DNA of 64,000 nt. Source: Branchiostoma belcheri. Its lineage: Eukaryota > Chordata > Leptocardii > Amphioxiformes > Branchiostomatidae. Shown piece after piece: positions 1 to 11,041 of this stretch. The stretch spans positions 73,594 to 137,593 of the forward strand of contig NW_017802580.1 in NCBI RefSeq assembly GCF_001625305.1, in the 5' to 3' direction. The stretch's first letter is position 1; every line of letters begins with the position of its first letter. Below the pieces are notes generated by a model. It was not told the DNA's origin. It worked only from the letters and a program-made list of their open reading frames with translations, and searched no databases. The position numbers were made by a program, and so were the translations under genes.

Positions 1-1613
1 GAACTCGCGAACGGTATCTCGACATGTGGAGTAAGACAAGGTTGCAATCTCAGCCCATTGTTATTCAATCTTTTTATTAATGACCTACCACAATGTTTTG
101 ATTGTAACGAATGTGACGCTGCTTCTTTAAGTTACAAATCGCTTAACTGCCTGTCTTGGGCAGATGACCTTGCTCTAATTTCCTTGTCTGAAAAGGGGCT
201 TCAGAACTGTATTAATAATTTAGAAGCGTATTGTAACAATTGGAAATTGAGTGTGAATGTATCCAAAACGAAGGTGCTAGTTTTTGCAAAAGGCCCCACT
301 AACAAATTATGTAACAAATTTTATATATACGGTAAAGAAATAGAAGTAACTGACAGCTATAATTATCTTGGTGTGCCACTGACGTCTTCGGGCAAATTTA
401 AAACAGCTAGAAAATTTTTAAAGACGAAAGCTATGAGAGCACTTTTTAAGCTTAAATCACTTCTATTCTCTGAAAAAATATCCCAATTCATTTAGGCAAA
501 AGCTTATTCAATAAATTCATACGCCCTATTTTTCTGTATGGGGCAGAATTAACATGTTTTGACCAAACTTCTAAAACAGCTAAACTCATTGTATCCAAAC
601 GAATTCCAGAATCTTCTCCCAAAAATGTGTTATCTATACTTCTGAATCAACTTGACTTGAATGACTGTCTACCTGCAACAACAAGAAAGAGTGTGAGTTC
701 TGACTCCACTCACTCTTACGTGATTCATTTTAAGAAAAAGTCAGACAAAGATAGATTACTAAGGCTTTCGTCTGGTCTTAAATTAGAAAAAGACAACTTT
801 GCAATTGAAAATGTGCATCTTCCACTACAAATCACAGAATTTGATATTATAGACATGAATTTCCAGAAATTTCTACTTGTTGTAAATTCCAAATCATCAA
901 ATGACGGAATTCGCGGCGAATTGGGAACATTTCCTGTCATGATTGATGCCGAAATAAAACTTATAAAATACTGGCACCGTTTGGAAAATTTACCCGAAGA
1001 CGCTCTACTCCACGAGGCATACAATATTCTACATTCCGCTGATTCTGACTGGGTAAATCATATACACGACATTCTTACTTATAACGGGTTTGGATATGTA
1101 TGGACAAACCCCAGGCTGTATCACGTTGACATGTTTGCAGATCAATTACGACGTCGTTTACAGGATATTTACATCCAAGAATACCATACTTCTGTTCAAA
1201 ACAATTCAAAACTTTCTGTCTATTCGATGTTAAAGACGAGGTACGGACAAGAAAATTACCTTTCTGAAATACACAATTTTGAAGTTCGTAGATCGATTAC
1301 AAAGATGAGAATTTCTTGCCATAAATTAAATAAAGAATTAGGAAGATATAAAAAAATCCCTCGCGACCAGAGGTTTTGTCCATTCTGTCCCAATGATATT
1401 GAAGACGAACAACATTTTATTTTGAATTGTACACTATATGACGATAAACGCACAAAGCTGTTTAACCTTCTCTCCGCTTGCTCAACAGAATTTGTTACAT
1501 TTCATGCTATAGATAAATTTAAGTTCATCCTAGAAGGCAATAACCCTTACTGTGTACAAATAGGTAAATATATCAAAGAATGTTTAGACCTTAGAACAAG
1601 TAGTATTAGTTGA
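1..1613 (+). pseudogene. non-LTR retrotransposon reverse transcriptase, 3' half, frameshifted
   Basis: The frame opens at base 1 with a GVRQGCNLSPLLF-type RT block, then a WADD catalytic box (variant of YADD, about base 160), the thumb, and a stop at 493-495. The same protein resumes in another frame from about 501 (FIRPIFLYGAE block) and runs to 1613. It ends in a CCHC-like knuckle (CPFC, then H and C near 1376-1430) typical of the C-terminus of many LINE proteins. The frameshift near 490-500 makes it inactive. The 5' half (endonuclease, first RT blocks) lies outside the window or is absent. The clade is not certain. A related C-terminus with the same EDE-H-F-C pattern occurs at 5401-5616. 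Confidence 0.88.
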
Positions 1614-1735
1614 CCCACCTATTGTTCTGTACGTAGGATATTTTCGTTATACCCATGTATAATTGTCTGTATATCTACATGTCTTTGACCTTACAAAAGT
1701 CGCTGTACTTTTTGTTGTGTCAATAAAGTTCTATA
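1..1735 (+). mobile_element. LINE fragment with 3' UTR
   Basis: The RT relic is followed by about 120 bases of non-coding 3' sequence ending near an AATAAA (about 1722). The last part, ending in a GTGTCAATAAAGTTC string, resembles the 3' ends near 5785 and 8440, which suggests related elements. The 5' boundary is not in the window. Confidence 0.7.
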
Positions 1736-2540
1736 TGACCACTAAATTTTCAGAGGATGGTGTACTCGTAAAAAATTATCATATCTACAATATGTACAAA
1801 GATGGCGCGGGCACTTTTAGTCCCCCCCCCGGTCTAGATAGGGTTAACATGATCATGTATTTCATTCTTAGCGTAATAGAAACCACAGTGACAAGTACAT
1901 TGATGTTTCAAACTTACGAGTACGGGACTAAATTGAAAAAAAAACTAAAAAAGGTAAAATTTAAAGAGCAACTGTATAATGTTCATTGCTCTATTCATTC
2001 GTATTCAAAACACATTCATATACTTAGTACTTAGTGTATGGTGACCAGCCCATCCAGCTCTGTTCTGCTACATAGTATAACCCAACACCACAGGGTGTCT
2101 GCTACAGCACCAGTTACCATGGTGACAGACGTGTGGTCCAGAGCATTGACCTGATTCATTTAGAGAAGACAAAAAAGAAAGAAACTGAGCTTTTTTTTCT
2201 TCTGTGAACAGGAAACATCAAACTTTTGCAAAACAACATAATTTTACCTTTCATCTGCATATCTAACTTTAGTCGTATTGCTTGTTAGTTTTTAAAGAAA
2301 TCCCTAGACAAAAATGCAATATTGTTATGCTCCTCAATTCTAAATGGTTTCTTCCAAGTGTAGTGAACGTCTGCATGTCCTTTAGGGCGATGACCCCCGC
2401 CATGACGTCACGGTTTTTGCGTGACGGCCATGATAACAGTGACCTCCAGACGAGGAACGTTCTCTGCAAGATTACACTGAGATTGGGTAAATCCGGAGTG
2501 CCTTGTACATTATCTACACCATCCTGGGTCCTTATGACTG
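1736..2540. other. no gene seen; repeat scraps
   Basis: Short reading frames here show no recognisable domain. A piece at about 1754-1850 (GATGGTGTACT..GTAAAAA) is shared with 11290-11340 and 34650-34690, so it is dispersed repeat. The rest is unannotated. Confidence 0.5.
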
Positions 2541-2545
2541 GAATG

Positions 2546-2760
2546 CTTAAAGGCATCCAATGCAATTTTAGGGTGGCAAAAAATATTCTGGGTGAGGAAA
2601 TCTGTCTGATTACAAAGCAAATTAAAACTGTAATTTCCAACACAAGAAATTAGACTCACCCAAATTTTCGACTGTACAACTCCAGTCTTTGTCAAGGAAT
2701 GAGCAATCCACCGCTTCCGTGACGTCACGCAGATAACACACGTGACTCCGTGAGCAGTGG
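2546..2760. repeat. dispersed repeat fragment (AAAGGCATCCA family)
   Basis: It begins with AAAGGCATCCAATGCAATTT, nearly the same as the left end of the element at 7450. A segment at 2652-2700 (CACCCAAATTTTCG...) recurs in part at 42230-42260. Boundaries are uncertain. Confidence 0.45.
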
Positions 2761-3239
2761 ATCATAGGTTACAGAAAGTCTGTGGCGCCCCCCGTCTCTA
2801 TTGAGGGATGGTTGTAATACCCTGATGTAGATAGCCTCTTTAATCCCTCGTGCAAAGAAGTACTAACACAGATGAACTTTCAAGATAAAATCTTACTTAA
2901 AATCTGACATTTACTGCCATTTTGTAGCACATTTTCTTCACCAATTCATACTTGGGGCGTTTGAAATAGCCCTAAATCCAGCTATTTACTTTTTGGTGGG
3001 TACCGCCCATAAATAGCTAGAACCGGCCTACGATACGAATCGAAATAAGCAACTGTTTACAACCAGTGACAGGTCTTACATATATCAGTGTGTTATGCTA
3101 TAACAGAGGGTTGCGTCAACTTACTACATTAAACAAAAATGACAAGAAAATGATCTACTTTAGAAATCTAGTTTCATTCTAAAATTTCATTCGATGCCTT
3201 TGGCTTTCTAGCCTCCTTCACCGATACGAGATGTTTTGA

Positions 3240-3902
3240 AAAGGTCTAAGGTTCTCTAATGCTCCAGAGAGAGTTAGGCAGCGGCAGGATTTGTTGTTAC
3301 TATGTTAGGTGATACTCTCGTCTATTTTTAGGAGAGCGCTGATTGTGATACGCTATTTTTACACGGGCTAAGTAAGGTCAAAATGCGTCTGAAGGAGTTC
3401 TGTTACGAAGGGTACATGGAGGTGGTATCTCTGTTCAAGTGGGAGACTGCTCCAACTTGAAGTGTACGGACCACTCGGTCAGAGTTAAAACGTCTTAGGG
3501 ACTACGACCCTCACCTACTCTTCTGTCCACCAGTAAGAGTCACGGCATACCGGAGCAGTCTACAGTACTATGGTCCTTACCTGTGGAACACTCTTCCGCT
3601 ACAGCAACGACAGCTCCTTAGTCTCAGGACTTTTAAACTGAACATTAGAAGCAGAACTTCTCAGGACTTTTAAACTGTGAGATCATTAGGAGCAGGACTT
3701 CTCATGCTCAGGATTTTTAAACAGTTCATTAGGTGCAGGACTTGACAGTGTTCATGTTTAGGATGTTGTAATTAGTAATATTTTATGTACTGTGTATTTG
3801 TGAGTGTATTTTTATGTGTATCCAGGATTACCTGAAAAGCAGGCCAAAATGGCCTGAGTTGTAAATACTGGTTAAATAAATAAATTGAATTGAAATTGAA
3901 TT
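3240..3902 (+). mobile_element. 5'-truncated CR1/L2-like LINE 3' end
   Basis: The RT tail is followed by a 3' UTR ending in AAATAAATAAATTGAATTG with a short GAATT(GAAA) tail at about 3870-3902. This is the short-tandem 3' terminus expected of CR1/L2 elements. Inside the 3' UTR a CAGGACTT(TTAAAC) block repeats three times (about 3625-3740). Confidence 0.7.
3485..3673 (+). pseudogene. C-terminal tail of a CR1/L2-like reverse transcriptase
   Basis: This 63-codon frame contains the RVTAYRSSLQYYGPYLWNTL motif typical of the extreme C-terminus of CR1/L2/Jockey-type RTs, in which an aromatic-rich box (FGPxLWNxLP) precedes the last helix. Upstream coding sequence is not readable, so the copy is 5'-truncated as usual for LINEs. 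Confidence 0.75.
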
Positions 3903-4032
3903 ATTAAAGACTCCCTCTGTGGTATATCACCCTCCGGCGCATCAACACCTTACCCAGTGTAAAAACAACAAAAAATTTTTAAAAAATTAAAAAGAAAGTA
4001 AAACAAAATATGATCATGAAAGTTCATCTGTG

Positions 4033-4245
4033 TTGTTAGTTACATGTTTAGAGTTAAAACTTTAGATCCAACACAAAAAAACAAACATAAAATACTATTG
4101 TTGACTGACCCAGTGTTGACTTCAAAGAAGCCATGTGACAAGCCTCACTGGGTCAGTCTACTGAGGAAGACCAAAGAGACTGGTCGAAAGCTCTAGGTGA
4201 GAAACCTTTGGTGTTGGATCTAAAGTTTTAACTCTAAACATAAAA
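4033..4245. mobile_element. MITE, family A, copy 1
   Basis: Terminal inverted repeats of about 33 bp: the left end begins near 4046 (ATGTTTAGAGTTAAAACTTT) and the right end is its reverse complement near 4208-4241. The interior has the block CTGGGTCAGTCTACTGAGGA. The same family occurs at 39880-40170, 41878-42028 and 47668-47792. It has no coding capacity. The superfamily is not assigned. Confidence 0.8.
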
Positions 4246-4601
4246 CAAAACAACATATCATGAATACCCCCCCCCCCCACACACACACACAAAAAAAGGT
4301 GCAGTCCTGGAGGTCTGCAAAGAAGGCTGTTTCACTTTAGCGGTCACTCAAAACGTCTGGAAGTAGTTTTCGTATTCTACCCAATAGTAGAGTTTGAATT
4401 ATCTATCATTATATCTAGCTGTAATGTAAAGCAGAGGTCATTCTATACACTGAGACACGGAAAGAAACGAAAGCCACCACGGGATAGATTTGAAAACTGT
4501 CAAAATGCCAAACGTTTCCACTAGTATCCACTGTAAGTAGCACTCACTGACGAAAAAGTGGATACTACAGTACTTGAAACGTCAAATGTTCCAAATACCC
4601 C

Positions 4602-5074
4602 CAGTCAAACCTGCCAAGATAACCACCTATTCAAGCTGGCCACCTGACCATGGTGACCACTTTTTCTCGATCCAGAAAAATTTTCCCCATTGATGCAAGC
4701 ATTAAGCAACCTGTCCAAGGTGACCACCTGGCCAACGCGACCGCCCTGAGTTGGGTCTGCTCAAGGCCCCATATCTACATCATTTTCAATCATGTTGATC
4801 ATTGATGATAACTAATTAGAAATCATAGAGAAACCAGCCAGTTTGCCTCCACTGCTGGATGATGTTTTTGTTCGACGTAAATTGTTCATATGCCACCCAT
4901 ACTCATTCACAACAGAACTGAAGATGCTTACAGCATTTGACATTAAAACATCTCTATTTGAAACCATTTATGTCTCATGTTGTGAGGCGACCCTCTTCAA
5001 GGAGACCACCTGTCCAAGGTGACCACTTTTCTTTGGTCCCCCTTGGTTGCCGGCTTGGACAGGTTTGACTGTTG
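4602..5074. mobile_element. TIR element with CAGTCAAACCTG ends
   Basis: The left end CAGTCAAACCTGCCAAG is mirrored by the right end CTTGGACAGGTTTGACTG. Several subterminal GGTGACCAC/GACCACCTG words repeat in both orientations, as expected of transposase-binding subterminal repeats. No ORF is present. Confidence 0.75.
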
Positions 5075-5391
5075 CTTGAGTAACGATATCCATGTGAATA
5101 AACATGTTTGTCTTTCACCGACATACGCACGGAATTCGATGAAGGACAATTAGAGCGGAACCAATTACGTGGTTAATTTCATTATCTTCTTTCATTAAAA
5201 CAAATTACAATAACATGCCGGGGGCGATGACCGTTACCATGGTGATGACATTTGTAATCTTGCTCTAGGTCATTTGTCTAAAAGCGAAAGGAATATAAAT
5301 CTGTATTAATAAGTGCATGGCGTTTAGAAAACTGGGTTTTGGTATGTACATTAAATACACAATACCTATTGTATGGCTAACTAACCTTGTC

Positions 5392-5818
5392 TTCTAGGGT
5401 ATTGAAGACGAATTCCACTTTATGATGTCATGTCCAACATATGAAGAAAACAGACAAAATTGCAATATCATAGCTTCGGAAACTAATGTTACGCTACCTC
5501 ACTCAAAATCAGATATCTTTAATATGCTCCTTTCATGTCCTACTCAGATATCAGTGTACGTTGGAAAATTCATGTCTGAATCACTACAAAAGCGACACCA
5601 TATTGTAAATAGCTGATTTATCCCCTGAATTACAGAATGTAATAATACTCTTCCTAAGAAAACACAATAGATTAGCTTTAGTATCATTATGGACTAGCTC
5701 GTTAGAATTATATTTGAGTATTGGTTTGTGTATGTACCATTGTTGTTTCTTTGCCATACATTGTACTAGCTACAGTTGTTGAGCAATAAAGTTGATTTGA
5801 TATTTAATTTGATTTGAT
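5392..5818 (+). mobile_element. LINE 3' end, same type as 1-1735
   Basis: A 72-codon coding scrap (5401-5616) carries the IEDEFHF..C pattern matching IEDEQHF..C in the LINE at the window start. It is followed by a 3' UTR ending in a GAGCAATAAAGTTGATTTGA string and a TTTGATTT tail. It is heavily 5'-truncated. Confidence 0.75.
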
Positions 5819-5819
5819 C

Positions 5820-6200
5820 TGTTACATCTAGATTGACAGATACAAAGTTACATAATTAAGTCTGAAACGAGGTCGACAAACAAGATTATATCATATCTAG
5901 ATCTAGATCAACCAATACAAGATTACATCAATATCTAAAACTAGATAGGCATGCAAGATTATAACATATCTATCTAGGTCGACATACAAGATTATATCAT
6001 ATCTATATCTATAACTGCATCGATATACGTGTACATTATTATATCATATCTATCAAGGTTGTCAAACAAGATTGTATCATATCAATATCTAGATCGACAT
6101 ACAAGATTATATCATTTCTATATCTACATGAATAACTAGATTGACATGAAATATTATATCATATCTATTTAGATCGAAGTCGAAGATTGGCAGAATGCTT
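5820..6200. repeat. AT-rich degenerate minisatellite
   Basis: A unit of about 40 bp (CATACAAGATTATATCATAT plus a CTATATCTAGATCGA-like part) recurs about eight times with variation. Confidence 0.75.
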
Positions 6201-6279
6201 GTACTAGATAAGTGATATATGAATACATAAATGATTTGATTAAACAATTAAATTAATTTAATTTATCAATTAATTGTTA

Positions 6280-6625
6280 CGTAAGATGTTCTGAAATGTC
6301 CTAATATGTTCCAAAGTGCTCCAAGACGCTCTAATGTGTGTCTACACGTTCTAAAATGTACCAAGATATGCTAAAATGTTTCAATATGTCTTAAGATGTC
6401 CGAAGATGTTCCTAAGATTTTCCAAAATGTGCCAAGAGGTTTCAATATGTCTTCAGGTGTCCTAAGTTGTTCATAGGCGTTCAAGATTTTCCAAGATATG
6501 CTAAGATGTTTCAAGATGCCCTTAATGTTTTGCTAGACATTTAAAAATGTTTTAAGTTGTTGCTATATTTTTAAGATGTCCTCAGATGTTCCAGTACGTT
6601 TTACGATGTTCTTGGATGCCCTCTA
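6280..6625. repeat. short-period (about 10 bp) degenerate tandem repeat
   Basis: AAGATGTTCC/AATATGTC-like decamers run for roughly 340 bases with a near-helical period. No coding frame is supported. Confidence 0.7.
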
Positions 6626-6726
6626 TGTGTTCTTGACCTACACATGAGGACGACTTCTGCATTAGTGTGGGACTCACGGGAAATCTCTGAAACCCACCTT
6701 AATATCTGAGCGCTGGGTTCATTTTA

Positions 6727-7273
6727 GGCCGTGTTTAAGTGAAGTCACCCAAGGCGCTTTACATATGGTTTTACGAAGCCGGTTTCAAGTGGCTCCATCT
6801 GAACGCTCCAAATCACATTGAAAGCGCCTCGATCCCAAGCCACTTCTAGAGGTGGTTTCGAATCGGTTTTCCCGCATCGTGATTTGCGTCTGAACGCAAT
6901 GTGATTTTAATGTAACTTCGCCAGGTCATGGATTACGTGGTGATATTTCTTTATTTATATGCAATACCAAATTTTACCTTTTAGCAACTTAAAGAGTAGT
7001 AATTGTCAAATAATGTGTCCGTTCTAGGGCGAGCTTCACCGCCTCTGGCGGGACCACGTCGGCATTCGGCCGAGATACGCTGGGAGGGGGGCATCAGCAA
7101 GCAGGCCGTTGACGTCTGACATTAATAACACGCCGCCTTGCGTGTTATCATCAAACAGCAATAAATGTAGCTCAAGCGAATTGTGATCGGACACGGTTTC
7201 ACAGGAGTGTGTGGCACGTGGACCAGATGAGTTAACCGAATCGCGGTTTGGGTGACTTCACGTAAACACGGCC
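6727..7273 (+). mobile_element. Harbinger-like MITE, family H1, copy 1
   Basis: TIRs are GGCCGTGTTTAAGTGAAGTC at the left and its near-exact complement at 7250-7273. TTA precedes the left end and TTT follows the right end. A copy in opposite orientation at 30918-31479 is flanked by perfect TTA on both sides. A 3-bp TWA target and GGCC ends suggest the PIF/Harbinger superfamily (inference). There is no transposase. Confidence 0.8.
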
Positions 7274-7449
7274 TTTATTTGTACCAGACAGAGGGGCGTG
7301 GGTAGATAATGTTCAAGCAGTTACATGTGGTGTGAACTGCCATGATGATCCTGTCAATAGTATTAACATTTCTACTGTTGACATAATTATCCTGTCAATC
7401 AATAGTGATTTTTTGATCCTGTCAATAATAGTGCAAAAGATCCTGTTAT

Positions 7450-7812
7450 TAAAGGCATCCAGTGCAGTTTTTAGGGCTTGGAAACCAGATTTTTCAAAGC
7501 CAATATTCTAGTCAGTTATCTACATTCTAACACTGTCCCAATGTATATGGAGCACAACTGCCCAACATTCTGACGAAAAAAGGTTACTGGAAGGACCTGG
7601 ATTGGTTTTTAGGGTGCCTCCCAGGAAATAAAGGATTAGTTTTGGGACTTGTTTCTGCATTTTTAAATGCCTAAAGTATGATATTTAAATATTGATGAGA
7701 TTGAAATACTGCTTCAAACATGCTAATGTGGGACAGTATGTATCAATATCATACACATTACCTCATTCAGAAATTTCCAGTTTTGCCGTACTAAAATTAC
7801 AATAGATGTCTT
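7450..7812. mobile_element. TIR element, AAAGGCATCCA family
   Basis: The left end AAAGGCATCCAGTGCAGTTT is mirrored by the right end ACTAAAATTACAATAGATGTCTTTA at about 7788-7812. The right half matches 47320-47466, and the left end matches 2546. Non-coding. Confidence 0.65.
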
Positions 7813-8369
7813 TACCAGAATGATCCTGTCAATACGTAGGGGATATTTCTGAAGACCAGGCCTCGAAATTAACTTTTCTTACTATTGTCCCAGCACTGTC
7901 CCTATATCAATTTCAACTGTCCAGAAGTGAGGATGAACTTTCCCAACCTGTTTTTCGTATGACTTTTGTATGGCAGAAATAGGAAATTTGAGGGGACTTT
8001 TCCGGAGCCAAAAGCCAGGATGTGTGCCTGGTGAACAAAAGAAGGGCTGACATTCTGTGGTTGATTATTTTTCTATTGTCCCCAAAATGTCCCAAAGTGT
8101 CTTTTTAGTCTATCCCGGCCAAAATTTTAGTGGTCAGTGGCCGTCGGAACACCGTTAATTTCGAGTCCTGAAGACTATCCTATCAGTATACACAATTCAA
8201 TGACAAAACGAGAAAACGTAATTAATTCCTGACACAATTTATTACTACATTGTATTAATAGACTTAGATTAGTATAATTAGTGTCTCTCTTTTGTTATAC
8301 ATTGTTTATGAAGCAGACCAGATTCCTATTACAGTTAGTAGAACTGTTAGATATTCTCAACACCACCAT

Positions 8370-8462
8370 ATGTGTATGTTAACACCACAAATTATGTATG
8401 TATATTTTGCCATACGTTGTACCCGCTACATCTGTTGCGCAATAAAGTTCTTCTATCAGTAT
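8370..8462 (+). mobile_element. LINE 3' UTR fragment
   Basis: The string TTTTGCCATACGTTGTACCC and the following GCGCAATAAAGTT match the terminal 3' UTR of the LINE at 5750-5795. No coding part remains. Confidence 0.6.
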
Positions 8463-8649
8463 TGCAAATTCCTCACTATCAGGATCACCCTGTATGATCA
8501 CCTCGGAATTTTGAAGAGCACATCCTCGTCTGTCCCAAGAATGCCCCCAATTTTCCTGGCGCATGTTCTTCACTCGATGGATGTGTCCGGGGTGGTGTTA
8601 ATCTACTGCTCAGATACTTTTACGGTATCTCTCAGACTCAGCGCATCAA

Positions 8650-9204
8650 TAAGGCCACACTGACCTAATTTCATGGATGACATCCGCGCGCGCATTAATT
8701 TTCGCCTGTTCTCAAAAAAAAAAGATCACGTCCACCGAAGCTCTGGCCTGGATCTAGGCCTGGGTAGTCCATGGTAGTTAGCGACAATAGGAGACTGGTG
8801 TTGTCTTTTTTTTGTTGTGTTTTCTTTAACCAGGGTGACCCTCCCAGTGACTACGCACTGTGCCCTGTGGTTTAGTACCATTTTTTTTGCCATAATTTTT
8901 TTTATTCCCAGCGTGCACTAGTTTGGGAATCTTCAGAGGATGTCATCCATAAAATTAAGATGGTGTGGCCTAGGGATGGTTGATAACATTTGCGTTAGAC
9001 TAATCTGGGAGTGACCTGTTCGCCATATTACAATCTCTCTCACAAAGGCGTGATGTTGCAAGTCATGCCCGTAGCCAGGAGTTTGATTTGGGGGTTGGCA
9101 TGTTGACCACTGCCAGAGTACAACAATATTTGTTTTTTCCAAATTCAGGTGAAAATTAGTACCCGCCAATTGTCATCCATAAATATTACTTGCTGTGGCC
9201 TTAC
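8650..9204. mobile_element. MITE with TAAGGCCACA ends (family K)
   Basis: The left end TAAGGCCACACTGACCTAAT and GGATGACATC are mirrored at the right by GTCATCCATAAATATTACTTGCTGTGGCCTTA (ending about 9204). A CGCGCGCGCATTAATTTT box is shared with 24540, 34420 and 32060. Non-coding. Confidence 0.7.
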
Positions 9205-9544
9205 CTCACGGTGGATGGATACCTGATTTGCCGCTTTACGACGTTATTGCACCCTTGAAATTGTGTTAATTAGGATGGCACTGACGTTGAAGCAGGGTAG
9301 CAAAACGTTTCAGTCAGGTGTGAACAAGTAATAATAAGCAAATTCTTTCCGTGACACTAATTATAACATGGGATTGAGTACAGTATGTGATCTAACTCCT
9401 AGTAGTATAGCTTGCCCGGTTGACTTTTTTTCGGAAGCAGGTGAAGACGAATTCAAAACGTGACACTTAAAAAAAAGCTCAATATAATTTTCAACTTTTC
9501 AAAGCTTTCCGGGTCCCGTGTTTGAGGGTCATGGCGATTGTAGC

Positions 9545-9730
9545 TAAATGCCAGCCCTTTATTTGGAAAGGCACTTTACACGAATTTCCTCGCTTAGCTC
9601 AGGTGTAAATGAGTATTGTCCTGTCATGTATTTGTCCCCCGTGTTGGTGGCGGCATTAATATAAGTTGACAAAACTTGAGTGTGTCGTCACCACGTCTGG
9701 TGATTACTTGTTGGAATAAAAAAAAAAATG
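9545..9730 (+). mobile_element. tRNA-SINE, 3' portion
   Basis: This segment is the reverse complement of the 3' part of the SINEs at 38335-38556 and 39590-39823 (shared: AAGGCACTTTACACG, GAGTATTGTCCTGTCATG, GTCACCACGTCTGGTGATTA). It ends in TTGGAATAAAA plus an A-run. The tRNA-like head is missing here. Confidence 0.75.
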
Positions 9731-9929
9731 CCAGCGTGACACATCTGCTTGGAGAGTAGTCCGCTAACGCAAAACGGCGCCTGTCGTAATTTCGAGCCTG
9801 GCTGCGTTTATGTTACACTCCTGGCGCAGAACCGAGACGTGCATGGGAAGTAGGTTTACATTTCACACTTACTGCTTACATTACTGCAGTTACTGCTTCT
9901 GCATCTTTCTCAAGCAGATGATCTGCATT

Positions 9930-10975
9930 AGATTTCTTCTAAGGAAAAAGACCGTGTGGGCCGAATAGACTACTATACCTTCTTACGTTGTACGGAATTC
10001 TGGCGGTGGTGAGGAAGACTTTTCCGTGCTTGAAGCTTAGACAATGAGAGTCCCGATCTGTGTTTTGAATTCTTCTAAGGAATCGCGCGTGCCTGCTAAT
10101 ACTGTAACTCACGGCCAATGCTGTTTGGAAGTTATAGGCGAGGACGCCTTTAGTATGCGTGCGTGTGTGTAGACAAGAAATACTGCCGTTCTGTGTTATA
10201 ATTCTTCGAAGGATCCGTGCTGGCCTACTACTACTATAGAACCCCCTGCGCTGTACGGAAGCAAGGCTAGCTGTGGGGACGACTTTAATGTGCATGGAGA
10301 CAAGAAATACTGCCGTTCCGTGTTAGAATTCTTCTAAGGACCCGTCCCGTACTAGAAGCCCCTGCGCTGTACGGAAGCAAGGATAGCTGTGGGAGCACCT
10401 TACCGTGCGTGTAGGCAAGAAATACTGCCGATCTGTGCCATAATTCCTTTAAGGACCCGTGCCGGCCTACTACTACTACTAGAAGCCCTTGAGCTGCACG
10501 GAAGCAAGGCTAGCTGTGGGGACGTCTTTATTGTGCGTGGAGACAAGAAATGCTGCCGTTATGTGTTAGAATTCTTCTAAGGAACCGTGAGGTGCTACTA
10601 ATACTAATACCACAACTCTCTGAGCTGTATGGAGGCTTGGCTAGCTGTGAAGACGCTGTTGCCTTGCCGCGGAGAAGGAAGACTATGGATACTGCCGTTG
10701 TCTGTTAGAATTCTTCTAAAAAACCTTGCGGGTCTACCAATACTAACTATAACAGGCTGCGCTGTATGCAGTCTAGGCTAGCTGTGAATACGTTTTTGCC
10801 TTGCGTGACGGAAGACTATGGATATTGCTGTATTGTGTTAGAATTCTTCTAAGGAACTCTGCGGTCCTACTAACTATAACAGTCTGCTCTGTATGGAGTC
10901 TAGGCTAGCTGTCAAGACTCCTTTGCCTTGCGTGAAGGAAGACTGGGGATATTGACGCGTTCTGTGTTAGAGGTC
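9930..10975. repeat. minisatellite directly upstream of the receptor start codon
   Basis: About eight imperfect units of 118-138 bp. Each has TACTGCCGTTCTGTGTTAGA, ATTCTTCTAAGGA, a run of CTACTA triplets, and CTGTACGGAAGCAAGGCTAGCTGT. Several later units contain a TACTAAC followed by TATAACAG, resembling a branch point plus acceptor. The last unit decays into the 5' leader about 15-20 bases before the exon 1 ATG. Any promoter of the receptor gene must lie in or before this array. Confidence 0.85.
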
Positions 10976-10989
10976 GTCGTTTGAGAAAC

Positions 10990-11041
10990 ATGCTTACAAG
11001 GATGTATATTACATTCTTCCTGTGTGGGTGCCTCGTGAAAG
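10990..11041 (+). CDS. receptor exon 1: signal peptide
   Basis: ATG followed by MYITFFLCGCLV, a short hydrophobic core typical of a secretory signal, then donor G|GTAAGG in phase 1. The phase fits exon 2 exactly. A second in-frame ATG lies four codons in. The link to the other exons is inferred from phase, signal-peptide content and orientation. 7.4 kb of intron separates it from exon 2. Confidence 0.75.

Noticed and set aside
1-17. Match of GAACTCGCGAACGGTAT with 11277-11293 as shared repeat start
   Set aside because: At the window start these bases are in frame with the RT (ELANG), so the short identity may be chance; not used to set a boundary.
5820-6625. CRISPR-like array
   Set aside because: Repeats are degenerate, contiguous and without unique equal-length spacers; the genome is eukaryotic.
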